Positions 17,154 to 26,047 of a stretch of DNA of 64,000 nucleotides are shown in pieces; position 1 is the stretch's first letter; each line of letters opens with the position of its first letter. A program made the translations under genes and the position numbers. This DNA comes from Ancylobacter sp. IITR112 (GTDB taxonomy: Bacteria; Pseudomonadota; Alphaproteobacteria; Rhizobiales; Xanthobacteraceae), in assembly GCF_041415945.1 (NCBI RefSeq), contig NZ_JBGCUS010000001.1, positions 2,356,001-2,420,000 of the forward strand. The letters are read 5' to 3'. Below the pieces are notes generated by a model. That model was not told where the DNA came from. It saw only the letters and a program-made list of their open reading frames with translations, and did no database searches.

Positions 17154-17855
17154 TCACGCCATTGCCGGAGCGTCCGGCGGCGCCGGGGAGGCCGGCTCGC
17201 TCGGTGCCGCCGCCTCGCGACGCCCGCGCCGGCCGCCCGTGGCGAGGCACACCGCCCCCTCGATCAGCCCGAGCGCCCGCTCGCCGCGCGCCAGCTCACG
17301 GTCGAGGGCCGCCATGGTGCGGGCCAGTGCCGGATCGTCATCGGTGAGGAAGGTCTGCAGCACCCGGCCGAACACCAGCGTCAGCCCCTGCGCCCGCACC
17401 GCGCCCTTGAGGCCGGCGGTGTCGATCCCCGCCGCCGCCAGCATCCATTGCTGCGAGCGGACGGAGAGCTTGTTCAGCGCCAGCGCGAAGAACGGGTTGC
17501 GCCGCGCCGACTCCACCAGCGAGCGCAGCGCCGCCTTGTGCGGCGCCAGCACGTCGAGCCGGCGCATCAGCACATCGACCAGACGGTCGCGGGCGGGCTC
17601 GTCCGCCATATCGTCGGTGGGCGCGGCGAGCACCTTGGAATCGACCTCGCGCAGGAAGCCGGACAGCATGTCGAAGGTGGAACCGAACGAGGCGCGCAGG
17701 TCGGACAGCGGCATCTTCGCCTCGTCCGCCACCTCGCCGAGGCTGATGCGCTCGAACGGCTTGCGCGCCAGCAGCCGCATGAAGCTGTCGAGCGCGAGGG
17801 CGCGGCCCTCGATTGCCTTCTCGGTGGTCGCCTTCGTTCCCGCGGAGCGTGCCAT
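17154..17855 (-). CDS. TetR-family transcriptional regulator
   Basis: 233 residues. An N-terminal helix-turn-helix runs over ALDSFMRLLARKPFERISLGEVADEAKMPLSDLRASFGSTFDMLSGFL. The usual Tyr of the TetR recognition helix (LYYHF-like) is replaced by LRASF. The ligand-binding C-domain is helical and the tail (RRGRREAAAPSEPASPAPPDAP) is charged and proline-rich. ATG 17855 is preferred because GGAGGT lies just upstream; ATGs at 17867 and 17885 are possible. The target is unknown; its neighbours proC and csaA suggest none. Confidence 0.85.
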   Translation of the reverse strand: MARSAGTKATTEKAIEGRALALDSFMRLLARKPFERISLGEVADEAKMPLSDLRASFGSTFDMLSGFLREVDSKVLAAPTDDMADEPARDRLVDVLMRRLDVLAPHKAALRSLVESARRNPFFALALNKLSVRSQQWMLAAAGIDTAGLKGAVRAQGLTLVFGRVLQTFLTDDDPALARTMAALDRELARGERALGLIEGAVCLATGGRRGRREAAAPSEPASPAPPDAPAMA

Positions 17856-17966
17856 GATGACCTCCATTCCTGAACGTTGCCCCACCTGATGTAAGGCGCG
17901 GCACCGCCCGGGAGAAGCCCCCGCGCGGCGATTCCCGACGCAGGACCACGCACGAAAGCGGGAGCG

Positions 17967-18791
17967 TCAGCCCGCGAGTTCGCGCGAGCGCCGCGCCGCC
18001 GCCGCCACCGCTTCGGCCAGTAGCGGGCCGAAGCCCTTTTCCTCGTCCATCAGCACCGCCAGCGCCGCCGCAGTGGTGCCGTTGGGCGAGGTGACATTGC
18101 GGCGAAGCTGCGCCGGGTCGATGCCGGTGCGCAGCATCAATTCGCCGGCGCCGGCGACGGTCGCCCGCGCCAGCCGGTCGGCCATGTCGGCGGGCAGTCC
18201 CGCCTGCGCCCCCGCCGCCGCCAGCGCTTCCGCCAGCAGGAACACATAGGCCGGGCCGGAGCCGGAAACGGCGGTGGCGACGTCGATCAGCGCCTCGTCC
18301 TCCACCCATTCCACCCCGCCGGTGGCGCGCAGCAGGGCGTCGGCGATGTTCATCTGGTCCGCCGTGACGGCGCCATTGGCCACCGCCACCGTCACGCCGC
18401 GGCCGATCGCCGCCGGCGTGTTGGGAATGGAGCGCACCACCGCCGCGCCCTTGGGGAAATAGGATTCGAGGAAGCCGAGCGTGCGCCCCGCCATGACCGA
18501 GACGATCAGCGTGCCGGCATCGGCCAGCGGCGCCACCCGGGCCAGCACGTCGGGGGCGACCTGCGGCTTCACCGCCAGCAGCATCACCGCCGGCGGGCCG
18601 CCATTGAGCGGGTTCAGCGCCACGCCGCGCGCCTCGATCAGCGCGGCGACTTCCGCCGGTGGGGCGGGGTCGATCACCGCCGCCCGCGCCGGATCGAGCC
18701 CGAGATCGAGCCAGCCTTCCAGCATGGCGCCGCCCATCTTGCCGGCGCCGACAAGCAGCACCCGCCCGGGAATGTCGGAAAGTGTGGCCAT
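17967..18791 (-). CDS. proC: Pyrroline-5-carboxylate reductase
   Basis: 274 residues. It reduces 1-pyrroline-5-carboxylate to proline with NAD(P)H. The Rossmann loop is LLVGAGKMGGAML. VMLLAVKPQ, VRSIPNTPAAIGRGVT and the C-terminal dimer signature SGSGPAYVFLLAEAL with RRNVTSPNGTTAAAL are all intact. It lies downstream of the ybjN gene on the same strand with a 124-bp gap. The TetR gene follows after 111 bp. Confidence 0.95.
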   Translation of the reverse strand: MATLSDIPGRVLLVGAGKMGGAMLEGWLDLGLDPARAAVIDPAPPAEVAALIEARGVALNPLNGGPPAVMLLAVKPQVAPDVLARVAPLADAGTLIVSVMAGRTLGFLESYFPKGAAVVRSIPNTPAAIGRGVTVAVANGAVTADQMNIADALLRATGGVEWVEDEALIDVATAVSGSGPAYVFLLAEALAAAGAQAGLPADMADRLARATVAGAGELMLRTGIDPAQLRRNVTSPNGTTAAALAVLMDEEKGFGPLLAEAVAAAARRSRELAG

Positions 18792-18915
18792 GATCGAACT
18801 CCCTGCCCGCGCGAGCGGGCGTCGTCACCCACTCATGCGCGTCGTCAACGGCCTTAGTGCCGCCGTCGCGCCGCTTTGGCAATGGGAGTATGCGCCGGAC
18901 CGGCGGGCCTGTGCG

Positions 18916-19416
18916 TCAGGCCTCGCCGACGGTCTCGAACAGGGTGGCATCCATCGCCTCGCGCGCGCTCTTGCCGGCCCAGACGACGAACTGGAAGGCG
19001 GGGAAATAGCGCTCCACCGCCTCGATGGCGCATTCCATCAGCACCTCGCACTGCCGGTCGGTGGCTTCCGCCCCGGCCAGCAGCAGCGCGTGGCGGAACA
19101 TTATCACGCCTTCCTTCGACCAGAGGTCGAAATGGCCGACCCACATCTGCTCATTGATGAGCGAGAGCAGGCGCAGCACCTCGGTCTTGCGCTTCTCCGG
19201 CACCTTGAGGTCGAAGGCGCAGGCGATGTGCAGCGCCTCCACCTCGTCCATCCACTGGAACGAGACATGGCAATCCGTCCACCGCCCTTCGAGGGAGATG
19301 GTGATCTCGTCCTCGGCCGAGCGCTCGAACGCCCATTCGTTGAGCGCGGCCATGCGCTCGACGAGATCCAGCGGGTTGAGGCTGATGTCGGTCTCGAAGT
19401 CACTAGTATGGGTCAT
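18916..19416 (-). CDS. YbjN-domain protein
   Basis: 166 residues matching the YbjN (DUF1790) family, related in fold to type III secretion chaperones. NPLDLVERMAALNEWAFERSAEDEITISLEGRW, then YbjN blocks FQWMDEVEALHIACAFDLKVPEKRKTEVLRLLSLINEQMWVGHFDLWSKEGVIMFRHALLL. YbjN in E. coli affects motility and stress; a molecular function is not known. It is common next to proC in Rhizobiales. ATG 19416 is chosen because MTHTSDFETD fits the family start. The upstream 258 bp (19417-19674) hold no gene I can support. Confidence 0.88.
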   Translation of the reverse strand: MTHTSDFETDISLNPLDLVERMAALNEWAFERSAEDEITISLEGRWTDCHVSFQWMDEVEALHIACAFDLKVPEKRKTEVLRLLSLINEQMWVGHFDLWSKEGVIMFRHALLLAGAEATDRQCEVLMECAIEAVERYFPAFQFVVWAGKSAREAMDATLFETVGEA

Positions 19417-19674
19417 GCTCGACCTCGCGAGGGTGGACGCGGAGGGGGTCGAACGCACGCAACGCGACGGTTACCGACAAGCCGTTCAAGAATCGAACGA
19501 ATCGCCGTCGTCCCAACTATATCGCGCTGAATCCGTACCTCGCTACGACCGTTGTACCATGGTCCGCATAAAAACGGACCCTGGCGAAAATTGGCACAGT
19601 CAACTTGTCGGCGGATTCGCCCCGGTGCGGCAAGCGCCGGGACAAAGCGTCCACAAGCCGTGCGGTTGAAAGGC

Positions 19675-19962
19675 TCAGCCAAGCGAATCCGGCGGGTCGA
19701 TCGTCGCCTCAAGCTTGGCTTCCCGCGCCTCCAGCGCGGCGATCCGCGCGGCGAGACGCTCATTCTCCTCGCGCGCGGCAGCGGCGAGTTCCTTCACCGT
19801 CTCGAATTCCTCGCGGGTGACGACATCGAGCTCGCGCAGAATGCGCTCGGCCTGGGCGCGCATCACGCCTTCCGCCTCGCGGCGCACGCCGGTGGCGACG
19901 CCGGCCGCGTCGTTCATCAGCTTGGCAAAATCGTCGAAGATTCGGCCGGTGGTCTGGGTCAT
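19675..19962 (-). CDS. ubiK: UbiK/YqiC-family accessory factor
   Basis: 95 residues. It has the BMFP (YqiC) layout: an amphipathic N-terminal part (TTGRIFDDFAKLMNDAAGVATGVRREAEGVMRAQAERILRELDVVTREEFETVKELA) and a C-terminal coiled coil (AAAREENERLAARIAALEAREAKLEA). UbiK assists the SCP2-domain protein UbiJ in aerobic ubiquinone synthesis in enterobacteria; the same role here is by family. ATG 19962 is chosen over 19968 because GGGAG sits 6 bp upstream of it. It is divergent from lgt. Confidence 0.88.
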   Translation of the reverse strand: MTQTTGRIFDDFAKLMNDAAGVATGVRREAEGVMRAQAERILRELDVVTREEFETVKELAAAAREENERLAARIAALEAREAKLEATIDPPDSLG

Positions 19963-20158
19963 GGTCATCTCCCGGGATGAGGCCGGTACAATGCCGCGCC
20001 TTTGCAGAAACAATGGGGCGGCGGGCCGGCGATCGCAAGGGGAGCCGCCCGCCAACGGCGCCAGGCGCCTTGATCCCGTCACGCAACGGGGGCAAAGCGG
20101 GAGTGCCGCCCGGCGCGCGCCGGGCACCCCGCCGCGCGCCCTTCCGCCGAGAGGTTCG

Positions 20159-21004
20159 ATGCTGCTCACACCGCCGCTGCTCGCTTTGCCCTTCCCCGCT
20201 ATCGACCCGGTGCTGATCGAGCTCGGTCCCTTCGCCATACGCTGGTACGCGCTCGCCTATATTGGCGGCCTGCTGTTCGGCTGGTGGATGGCTAAGCGGC
20301 TGTGTTCCAGCCCGGCGCTGTGGGGCGGCCATGCGCCGATCAAGCCGGAGGAGTTCGACGACGCGGTGGTGTGGATCGCCGTCGGCGTCATTCTCGGCGG
20401 GCGCATCGGCTATGTGCTGTTCTACAACCTGCCCTATTACGCCGCCAATCCGTGGGAGGCCCTGACCGTCTGGCATGGCGGCATGGCCTTTCATGGCGGC
20501 TTTCTCGGCTCCATCCTCGCCATGTATCTGTTCTGCCGGCGCCGGGGCCTGCCCTTCGTCTCCATGCTGGACATCGCCGCCTCGGTGGTGCCGGTCGGCC
20601 TGTTCCTCGGGCGGCTGGCCAATTTCATCAATGGCGAATTGTGGGGCCGGCCGACCGATGTCGCCTGGGCCTTCGTCTTCCCCCATGGCGGGCCGGAGCC
20701 GCGCCATCCGAGCCAGCTCTATGAAGCCGGGCTGGAGGGGCTGGCGATCTTCCTCATCCTGCAGCTCGCCATCCGCGCCGGGGCGCTGGCGCGGCCGGGC
20801 ACGGTGGCCGGCCTGTTCGTGTTTCTCTATGGCTGCGCGCGCATCTTCGTCGAGTTCTTCCGCGAGCCGGACCCGCAGCTCGGTTATCTCTTCGGTGGCT
20901 GGCTCACCATGGGCATGCTGCTCTCCCTGCCGATGCTGGCGCTGGGCTCCTGGCTCGTCTGGCGCGCGCGACATCGCCCGGCGCTCAGCGCGGGTGCCGC
21001 ATGA
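20159..21004 (+). CDS. lgt: Prolipoprotein diacylglyceryl transferase
   Basis: 281 residues, about seven transmembrane helices. It moves diacylglycerol from phosphatidylglycerol to the lipobox cysteine, the first lipoprotein maturation step. GPFAIRWYALAYIGGLLFGW, VWHGGMAFHGGFLG and the signature GRLANFINGELWGRPTD are present, as is PRHPSQLYEA. ATG 20159 follows GAGAGG and gives the normal length. The next ORF starts inside its stop codon (ATGA), beginning a run of four coupled genes. Confidence 0.96.
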   Translation: MLLTPPLLALPFPAIDPVLIELGPFAIRWYALAYIGGLLFGWWMAKRLCSSPALWGGHAPIKPEEFDDAVVWIAVGVILGGRIGYVLFYNLPYYAANPWEALTVWHGGMAFHGGFLGSILAMYLFCRRRGLPFVSMLDIAASVVPVGLFLGRLANFINGELWGRPTDVAWAFVFPHGGPEPRHPSQLYEAGLEGLAIFLILQLAIRAGALARPGTVAGLFVFLYGCARIFVEFFREPDPQLGYLFGGWLTMGMLLSLPMLALGSWLVWRARHRPALSAGAA

Positions 21005-22128
21005 ACGCGCTGGCGGAACAGCTCGTCCGGCAGATCGCGCTCACCGGCCCGATCACCGTCGCCGACTATATGGAACAGTGCCTGTTCCACCCCACGCTCG
21101 GCTATTACACCACGCGCGAGCCCTTCGGCACGTCGGGCGATTTCATCACCGCGCCGGAAATCAGCCAGATGTTCGGTGAGCTGCTCGGCCTGTGGGCGGC
21201 CGAGACCTGGCTGCGGCTCGGCTCGCCCGCGCCCTTCATCCTCGCCGAGTTCGGCCCCGGGCGCGGCACGATGATGGCCGACATGCTGCGCGCCACCGCC
21301 CGCGTGCCGGGCCTGCATGAGGCCGCCCGCGTGGTGCTGGTGGAAGCCTCGCCCCGCCTGCGCGCCCGGCAGGCGGAAACGCTGCGCGGCTACCCGGTCG
21401 AATGGGTGGAGCGGATCGAGGCGCTGCCGCCCGGTCCGCTGATCGCGCTCGGCAATGAGTTCATCGACGCGCTGCCGATCCGCCAGTTTGTCCGCACGCC
21501 GGACGGCATCGCCGAGCGCATGGTCGGCCTCGATTCCGCCGGCGCGCTCGCCTTCGGCCTGCGCCCCGGCGCCCGGCTCGATGCGCGCGGCGACGCCCGC
21601 CTCGCCGCCGCCCCGCCGGGCGCGGTGCTGGAAACCTGCCCGCTCGGCCTCTCCATCGCCGCGACCCTCGGGGCCCGCATCGCTTTGAGCGGCGGCGCGG
21701 CGCTGCTGGTCGATTACGGCCATGCCGGCGAGCGCGAGCAAGGCGGCGGCTTCGGCGACACGCTGCAGGCGCTTTACCGCCGGGCCTTTGACGATGTGCT
21801 GGCCCATCCCGGCGAGGCCGACCTCACCGCCCATGTCGACTTCACCGCCCTCGCCCACGCCGCCACGGCCGCAGGCGCCCACGTCTTCGGCCCCATCGGC
21901 CAGGGCCTGCTGCTGGAGCGGCTCGGCCTGGACGAGCGCGCCTTCCGGCTGAAGCGCGCGGCGAGCGAGGCCGACCGCGAGATGGTGGAGGCGGCGCGCC
22001 TGCGCCTCGCCGGCACGGACGAGGGACAGATGGGCTCCCTCTTCAAGGCGCTCGCTTTGGTGCATCCTGCCCTCGACATGGTGGCCGGATTCGCCCCCTC
22101 CGAGCTGTTCAAGGACACTCCCGCATGA
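21001..22128 (+). CDS. NDUFAF7/MidA-like SAM-dependent methyltransferase
   Basis: 375 residues of the DUF185 family. PITVADYMEQCLFHPTLGYYT, FGTSGDFITAPEISQMFGELLG, and the SAM-binding FILAEFGPGRGTMMADML are near-invariant. GNEFIDALPIRQFV, VDYGHAGE and HVDFTALA follow in the usual order. In eukaryotes NDUFAF7 dimethylates an arginine of complex I subunit NDUFS2; a bacterial complex I target is an inference. The ATG overlaps lgt by 4 bp and the stop overlaps pgeF by 4 bp. Confidence 0.92.
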   Translation: MNALAEQLVRQIALTGPITVADYMEQCLFHPTLGYYTTREPFGTSGDFITAPEISQMFGELLGLWAAETWLRLGSPAPFILAEFGPGRGTMMADMLRATARVPGLHEAARVVLVEASPRLRARQAETLRGYPVEWVERIEALPPGPLIALGNEFIDALPIRQFVRTPDGIAERMVGLDSAGALAFGLRPGARLDARGDARLAAAPPGAVLETCPLGLSIAATLGARIALSGGAALLVDYGHAGEREQGGGFGDTLQALYRRAFDDVLAHPGEADLTAHVDFTALAHAATAAGAHVFGPIGQGLLLERLGLDERAFRLKRAASEADREMVEAARLRLAGTDEGQMGSLFKALALVHPALDMVAGFAPSELFKDTPA

Positions 22129-22886
22129 AGGTCGAATCCACTGCGCTGAGCGCCCTGCCGGGCATCCGCCACGCCTTCTTCACCCGCGAGGGCGGCGTGT
22201 CGGAAGGCATCTATGCCGGGCTCAATGGCGGCACCGGTTCGCGCGACGATCCCACCCATGTCGCGGCGAATCGCGCGCGCATGGAAGAAGCGCTCGGCGT
22301 GCCTTCCGGCCATCTGCTCACCGCCTGGCAGGTCCATTCGCCCGACTGCGTGATTGTGGACCGGCTGTGGGACGAGCGGCCGAAGGCCGATGCGGTCGCC
22401 ACCGCCACAACAGGCATCGCCGCCGCCGTCACCATCGCCGATTGCGGGCCGGTGCTGTTCGCCGACCCCGTCGCCCGCGTCGTCGGCGCCGCCCATGCCG
22501 GCTGGAAGGGCGCGGTCGGCGGCGTGCTCGACGCCACGCTCGCCCGCATGGAAGAACTCGGCGCCCGGCGCGGAAATATCGTTGCCGCCATCGGCCCGCT
22601 GATCCGGCAGGAGAGCTATGAGGTCGGGCCGGATTTCATTGAAACGCTCACGGGCCTCGACGCCTTCAATGCGCGCTTCCTCGTGCCCGCCGCTCGGCCC
22701 AGCCATGCGATGTTCGACCTGCCCGGCTACATCGCCGCCCGGCTGACACGGCTCGGCGTCGGCACCGTCGACGATCTCGGCCTCGACACCTATGCCGACG
22801 AGGCGCGCTTCTTCTCCTATCGCCGCGCCACCCATCGCGGCGAGCCCGACTATGGACGCCTGATCGCCGCCATCACCCTGGTGTGA
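22125..22886 (+). CDS. pgeF: Peptidoglycan editing factor / multicopper-oxidase-like YfiH protein
   Basis: 253 residues of the YfiH/DUF152 (laccase-domain) family. IRHAFFTREGGVSEGIYAGLNGG, the zinc/copper ligands His in QVHSPDCV, Cys in IADCGPVLF and His in AHAGWKGAVGG, and AAIGPLIRQESYEVG are intact. E. coli PgeF removes wrongly incorporated L-Ser from peptidoglycan precursors; other members were described as purine-nucleoside enzymes, so the exact substrate is uncertain. It overlaps its upstream and downstream neighbours by 4 bp each. Confidence 0.92.
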   Translation: MKVESTALSALPGIRHAFFTREGGVSEGIYAGLNGGTGSRDDPTHVAANRARMEEALGVPSGHLLTAWQVHSPDCVIVDRLWDERPKADAVATATTGIAAAVTIADCGPVLFADPVARVVGAAHAGWKGAVGGVLDATLARMEELGARRGNIVAAIGPLIRQESYEVGPDFIETLTGLDAFNARFLVPAARPSHAMFDLPGYIAARLTRLGVGTVDDLGLDTYADEARFFSYRRATHRGEPDYGRLIAAITLV

Positions 22887-24046
22887 GCTTCGCCATGACC
22901 CTGCATTTCACCGGCCCGGAGTTCGAGCGCCGCCGCCAACGCCTGCTCACCGCGATGGCGGAACAGCGGCTCGACGGGCTGCTGATGTTCCAGCAGGAAT
23001 CCATGTACTGGCTCACCGGCTATGACACGTTCGGCTTCTGTTTCTTCCAGGCGCTGTGGCTCGGCGCCGACGGGCGGCTCGCTTTGCTCACCCGCTCGGC
23101 CGATCTGCGGCAGGCGCAGCACACCTCGCTGATCACCGACATCCGCGTCTGGACCGACCGCGCCGACGCCACGCCGCAGCAGCAGCTATGCGCCATGGTG
23201 ACGGAGCTGGGCGGCGCGGGCGGGCGCATCGGCGTGGAATATGAGAGCTACGGCCTCACCGCCGCCAATGGCAAGAAGCTCGACGCGGCCTTTGAGGGCA
23301 TCGCTACGCTCATCGACGCCTCGCGTCTGGTGGACCGGCTGCGGGCGGTGAAGTCGGCGGCGGAAATCCTCTATGTCCGGCAGGCCGGCAAGCTGGCTCT
23401 GGCGGCACGCGAGGCGGCGCTCGCCACCATCGCGCCGGGCGTGGACGAGGGCGAGGTGCTCGCCGCCATGCAGGGCGCCATCTTTAGGGGTGGCGGCGAC
23501 TACCCCGCCAATGAGTTCATCATCGGCTCCGGCGCCGACGCGCTGCTATGCCGCTACAAGAGCGGCCGGCGCGTGCTGGGTGACGAGGACCAGCTCACCC
23601 TGGAATGGGCTGGCGCCTATCGCCACTATCACGCGGCGATGATGGAGACGGTGGTCATCGGCCCGCCTCGCGACCGGCATCTGGAATTGTTCGCCGCGGC
23701 GAAGCAGGCGCTGGAAGCCTGCGCCCACGCCATGGTGCCCGGCCGCACCGCCGGCGAGGTGTTCGCCGCCCATGCGCATGTGATGGACGGTCACGGGCTG
23801 GAAAAGCACCGGTTGGCGGCCTGCGGCTATTCGCTCGGCGCCAAGTTCACCCCCTCCTGGATGGACCCACCCATGTTCTACGAGGGCAATCCCTGGGTGC
23901 TGGAGCCCGGCATGGTGCTGTTCGCGCACATGATTCTGATGGACAGCGACAGCGGCACCGCCATGTGCCTCGGCCGCACCTATCTCGTCGGCGTTAACGG
24001 TAACGAGGGCTTAACGCCCGCCCCTCTGGACCTGATCGTTAATTAG
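22883..24046 (+). CDS. M24-fold protein, creatinase/DoeA-like and probably metal-free
   Basis: 387 residues with the creatinase N-terminal domain (RRQRLLTAMAEQRLDGLLMFQQESMYWLTGYDTF) and pita-bread C-domain. Metal ligands of true aminopeptidase P are not evident. The usual D-x-G block reads LTLEWAGAYRHYHAAMMETV, with Glu and Ala where the two Asp should be, the GHG block reads AACGYSLG, and the Glu block reads PGMVLFAHMILMD. This resembles non-metallo relatives such as creatinase and ectoine hydrolase. The start is GTG 22883, overlapping pgeF; ATG 22895 is an alternative. It is the last gene of the lgt run. Confidence 0.82.
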   Translation: MSFAMTLHFTGPEFERRRQRLLTAMAEQRLDGLLMFQQESMYWLTGYDTFGFCFFQALWLGADGRLALLTRSADLRQAQHTSLITDIRVWTDRADATPQQQLCAMVTELGGAGGRIGVEYESYGLTAANGKKLDAAFEGIATLIDASRLVDRLRAVKSAAEILYVRQAGKLALAAREAALATIAPGVDEGEVLAAMQGAIFRGGGDYPANEFIIGSGADALLCRYKSGRRVLGDEDQLTLEWAGAYRHYHAAMMETVVIGPPRDRHLELFAAAKQALEACAHAMVPGRTAGEVFAAHAHVMDGHGLEKHRLAACGYSLGAKFTPSWMDPPMFYEGNPWVLEPGMVLFAHMILMDSDSGTAMCLGRTYLVGVNGNEGLTPAPLDLIVN

Positions 24047-24132
24047 TCTTAACCCTTTCCCGTCCGCCGGCGACGTTCGCGGCCCTGCTTCGGCAGGGAC
24101 ACGCGGCGCGACCGGCCCACAGGGAATGGTTC

Positions 24133-24810
24133 ATGCTCGCTCGCTTCCGCCCGCTGGGCCGACGCCTCACGACGACCGCGGTTCTTCTTGCCGCCCTCGC
24201 CCTCGGCGCCTGCCAGACCAATGGCGGCGGCAACAAGCCGGTGGCGGCGGCCTCCATCTCCTCGGGCAACAGGACCATCGCCTTCGAATCCATTGACGGC
24301 CCGCCGGAGCCGGTGTTCGACCGGCTCGTCGCCGATCTCTCCGACCAGGCCAAGGCCAAGCAGATTCCCGTCGTCTCGCGCGGCAGCCAGGCGGCCTATC
24401 GCGTGCGCGGCTATCTCGCCGCCAGCGTCGCCAATGGCAAGGGCGAGGTCGACTGGGTGTGGGACGTGTTCGACGCCGACAGCGACCGCGTGCTGCGCGT
24501 CGCCGGCCGCGAGAAGCTCGGCCCCGGCAAGGATGTCTGGAACAATCTCGACGATGCCACGGTGCAGCGCATCGCCGCGCAGAGTCTCGACGAAATTTCC
24601 ACCCGCCTCGCCGGCGGCACCCCTGCCGCCGTGACCGCCGCCCCGGCCGCCGGCGCCCAGCCGGACCCGGCCGACGCGCCGCCGGTGGAGCCGGGCAACG
24701 GCCCCGTAGTGGCCAGCGCGGCGCCGGACGATATCCCCGCCGATGTCGTAACGGCACCCTCTTCAACCGAGGGCGAGACCCGCGCCCTCACCTTCGCCTC
24801 GCATCCCTGA
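24133..24810 (+). CDS. Lipoprotein of unknown function
   Basis: 225 residues. The signal peptide ends in the lipobox LGAC with Cys27, so it is diacylated and anchored, a substrate of the Lgt encoded 4 kb upstream. A folded part of about 110 residues ([22 protein letters not shown] ... [40 protein letters not shown]) is followed by an Ala/Pro-rich disordered tail. The first part resembles small periplasmic domains seen in rhizobial lipoproteins beside prs. The ATG has AGGGAA upstream. The gap to the M24 gene (86 bp) is AT-rich with repeated TTAAC words. Confidence 0.75.
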   Translation: MLARFRPLGRRLTTTAVLLAALALGACQTNGGGNKPVAAASISSGNRTIAFESIDGPPEPVFDRLVADLSDQAKAKQIPVVSRGSQAAYRVRGYLAASVANGKGEVDWVWDVFDADSDRVLRVAGREKLGPGKDVWNNLDDATVQRIAAQSLDEISTRLAGGTPAAVTAAPAAGAQPDPADAPPVEPGNGPVVASAAPDDIPADVVTAPSSTEGETRALTFASHP

Positions 24811-24959
24811 GCCGCGCGCGGCACCTATGCGGCAACGCATGGGACAAGCGCGCGCAACGGGCTTCTGGAAGCTTTACAGGCCGGGCCGGCCCGCCTATCA
24901 GGTCTGCGCGACGGCTATACGACGGCCGGCGGAAGGGTGACGGCTGGGAGCGCGCCGGA

Positions 24960-25913
24960 ATGTCTGACAATAACGGTTCGATCAAACTCGTCGCCGGCAA
25001 CGCAAACCGCCCGCTGGCCGAGGCGATCGGGGCGTATCTGCGCACGCCGATGACCAAGGCCGTGGTCCGCCGTTTCGCCGACATGGAGATCTTCGTCGAG
25101 ATTCAGGAAAATGTGCGCGGCAAGGACGTGTTCGTCCTGCAGTCCACCTCCTTCCCGACCAATGACCATCTGATGGAGCTGCTCATCATCACCGATGCGC
25201 TGCGCCGCTCCTCCGCCCGCCGCATCACCGCCGTGCTGCCCTATTTCGGCTATGCCCGGCAGGACCGCCGCTCCTCCGGCCGCACGCCGATCTCCGCCAA
25301 GCTGGTCGCCAATCTCATCACCCATGCCGGCGCCGACCGGGTGCTGACCGTCGATCTGCATGCCGGCCAGATCCAGGGCTTCTTCGACATTCCGACCGAC
25401 AATCTATTCTCGGCCCCGGTCATGGTGGCGGACATCAAGTCGCGTTTCGAACTGTCCGACATCACCGTGGTCTCGCCGGATGTCGGCGGCGTGGTCCGCG
25501 CCCGCGCGCTGGCCAAGCGCATCGACGCCCAGCTCGCCATCGTCGACAAGCGCCGCGAGCGTCCCGGCGAGAGCGAGGTGATGAATGTCATCGGCGATGT
25601 CGAGGGCAAGCGCTGCATCCTCGTCGACGACATCATCGATTCCGGCGGCACGCTGGTGAACGCGGCGGACGCGCTGCTGGCGCGCGGCGCCACCGAGGTC
25701 TACGCCTACATCACCCATGGCGTGCTGTCGGGCGGCGCGGTCTCGCGCGTCACCGCCTCGAACCTCAAGGAACTGGTGATCACCGATTCGATCCAGCCGA
25801 CCGAAGCGGTGCGGGTGGCGCGCAACATCCGCGTCATCTCCATCGCCAGCCTGCTGGCGGAGGCGATCGGCCGCACCGCGCATGAGGAAAGCGTCTCCAG
25901 CCTGTTCGACTGA
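24960..25913 (+). CDS. prs: Ribose-phosphate pyrophosphokinase
   Basis: 317 residues. It makes PRPP from ribose 5-phosphate and ATP for purine, pyrimidine, His, Trp and NAD synthesis. [54 protein letters not shown] (ATP site), [11 protein letters not shown], the flexible-loop [12 protein letters not shown] and the PRPP loop [13 protein letters not shown] are all present. The frame is open upstream, but ATG 24960 fits the family start. A weak hairpin follows the stop. The lipoprotein gene ends 149 bp upstream. Confidence 0.97.
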   Translation: MSDNNGSIKLVAGNANRPLAEAIGAYLRTPMTKAVVRRFADMEIFVEIQENVRGKDVFVLQSTSFPTNDHLMELLIITDALRRSSARRITAVLPYFGYARQDRRSSGRTPISAKLVANLITHAGADRVLTVDLHAGQIQGFFDIPTDNLFSAPVMVADIKSRFELSDITVVSPDVGGVVRARALAKRIDAQLAIVDKRRERPGESEVMNVIGDVEGKRCILVDDIIDSGGTLVNAADALLARGATEVYAYITHGVLSGGAVSRVTASNLKELVITDSIQPTEAVRVARNIRVISIASLLAEAIGRTAHEESVSSLFD

Positions 25914-25970
25914 GAGCGGACTGATCGGCACCTGCCGACCTAAGCCGTTGCAAATACTGGTATCGGCCGA

Positions 25971-25992
25971 AATGGTGCGCTGCGCCATTTTC
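25971..25992 (+). terminator. Possible weak terminator after prs
   Basis: AATGGTGCG and TGCGCCATT can fold into a short stem with G-U pairs and a very small loop, followed by TTTCGC. It is 57 bp after the prs stop. The stem is imperfect, so this is tentative. Confidence 0.35.
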
Positions 25993-26047
25993 GCTCCACA
26001 GTTCGGCCGCACCCTGTCCGCTCGCTGACAACGACCCGGACCGCCTC

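Noticed and set aside
24039..24052. A CtrA site (TTAA-N7-TTAA) before the lipoprotein gene
   Set aside because: The two TTAA words are 6 bp apart, not 7, and overlap the stop codon of the M24 gene. Chance is as likely.
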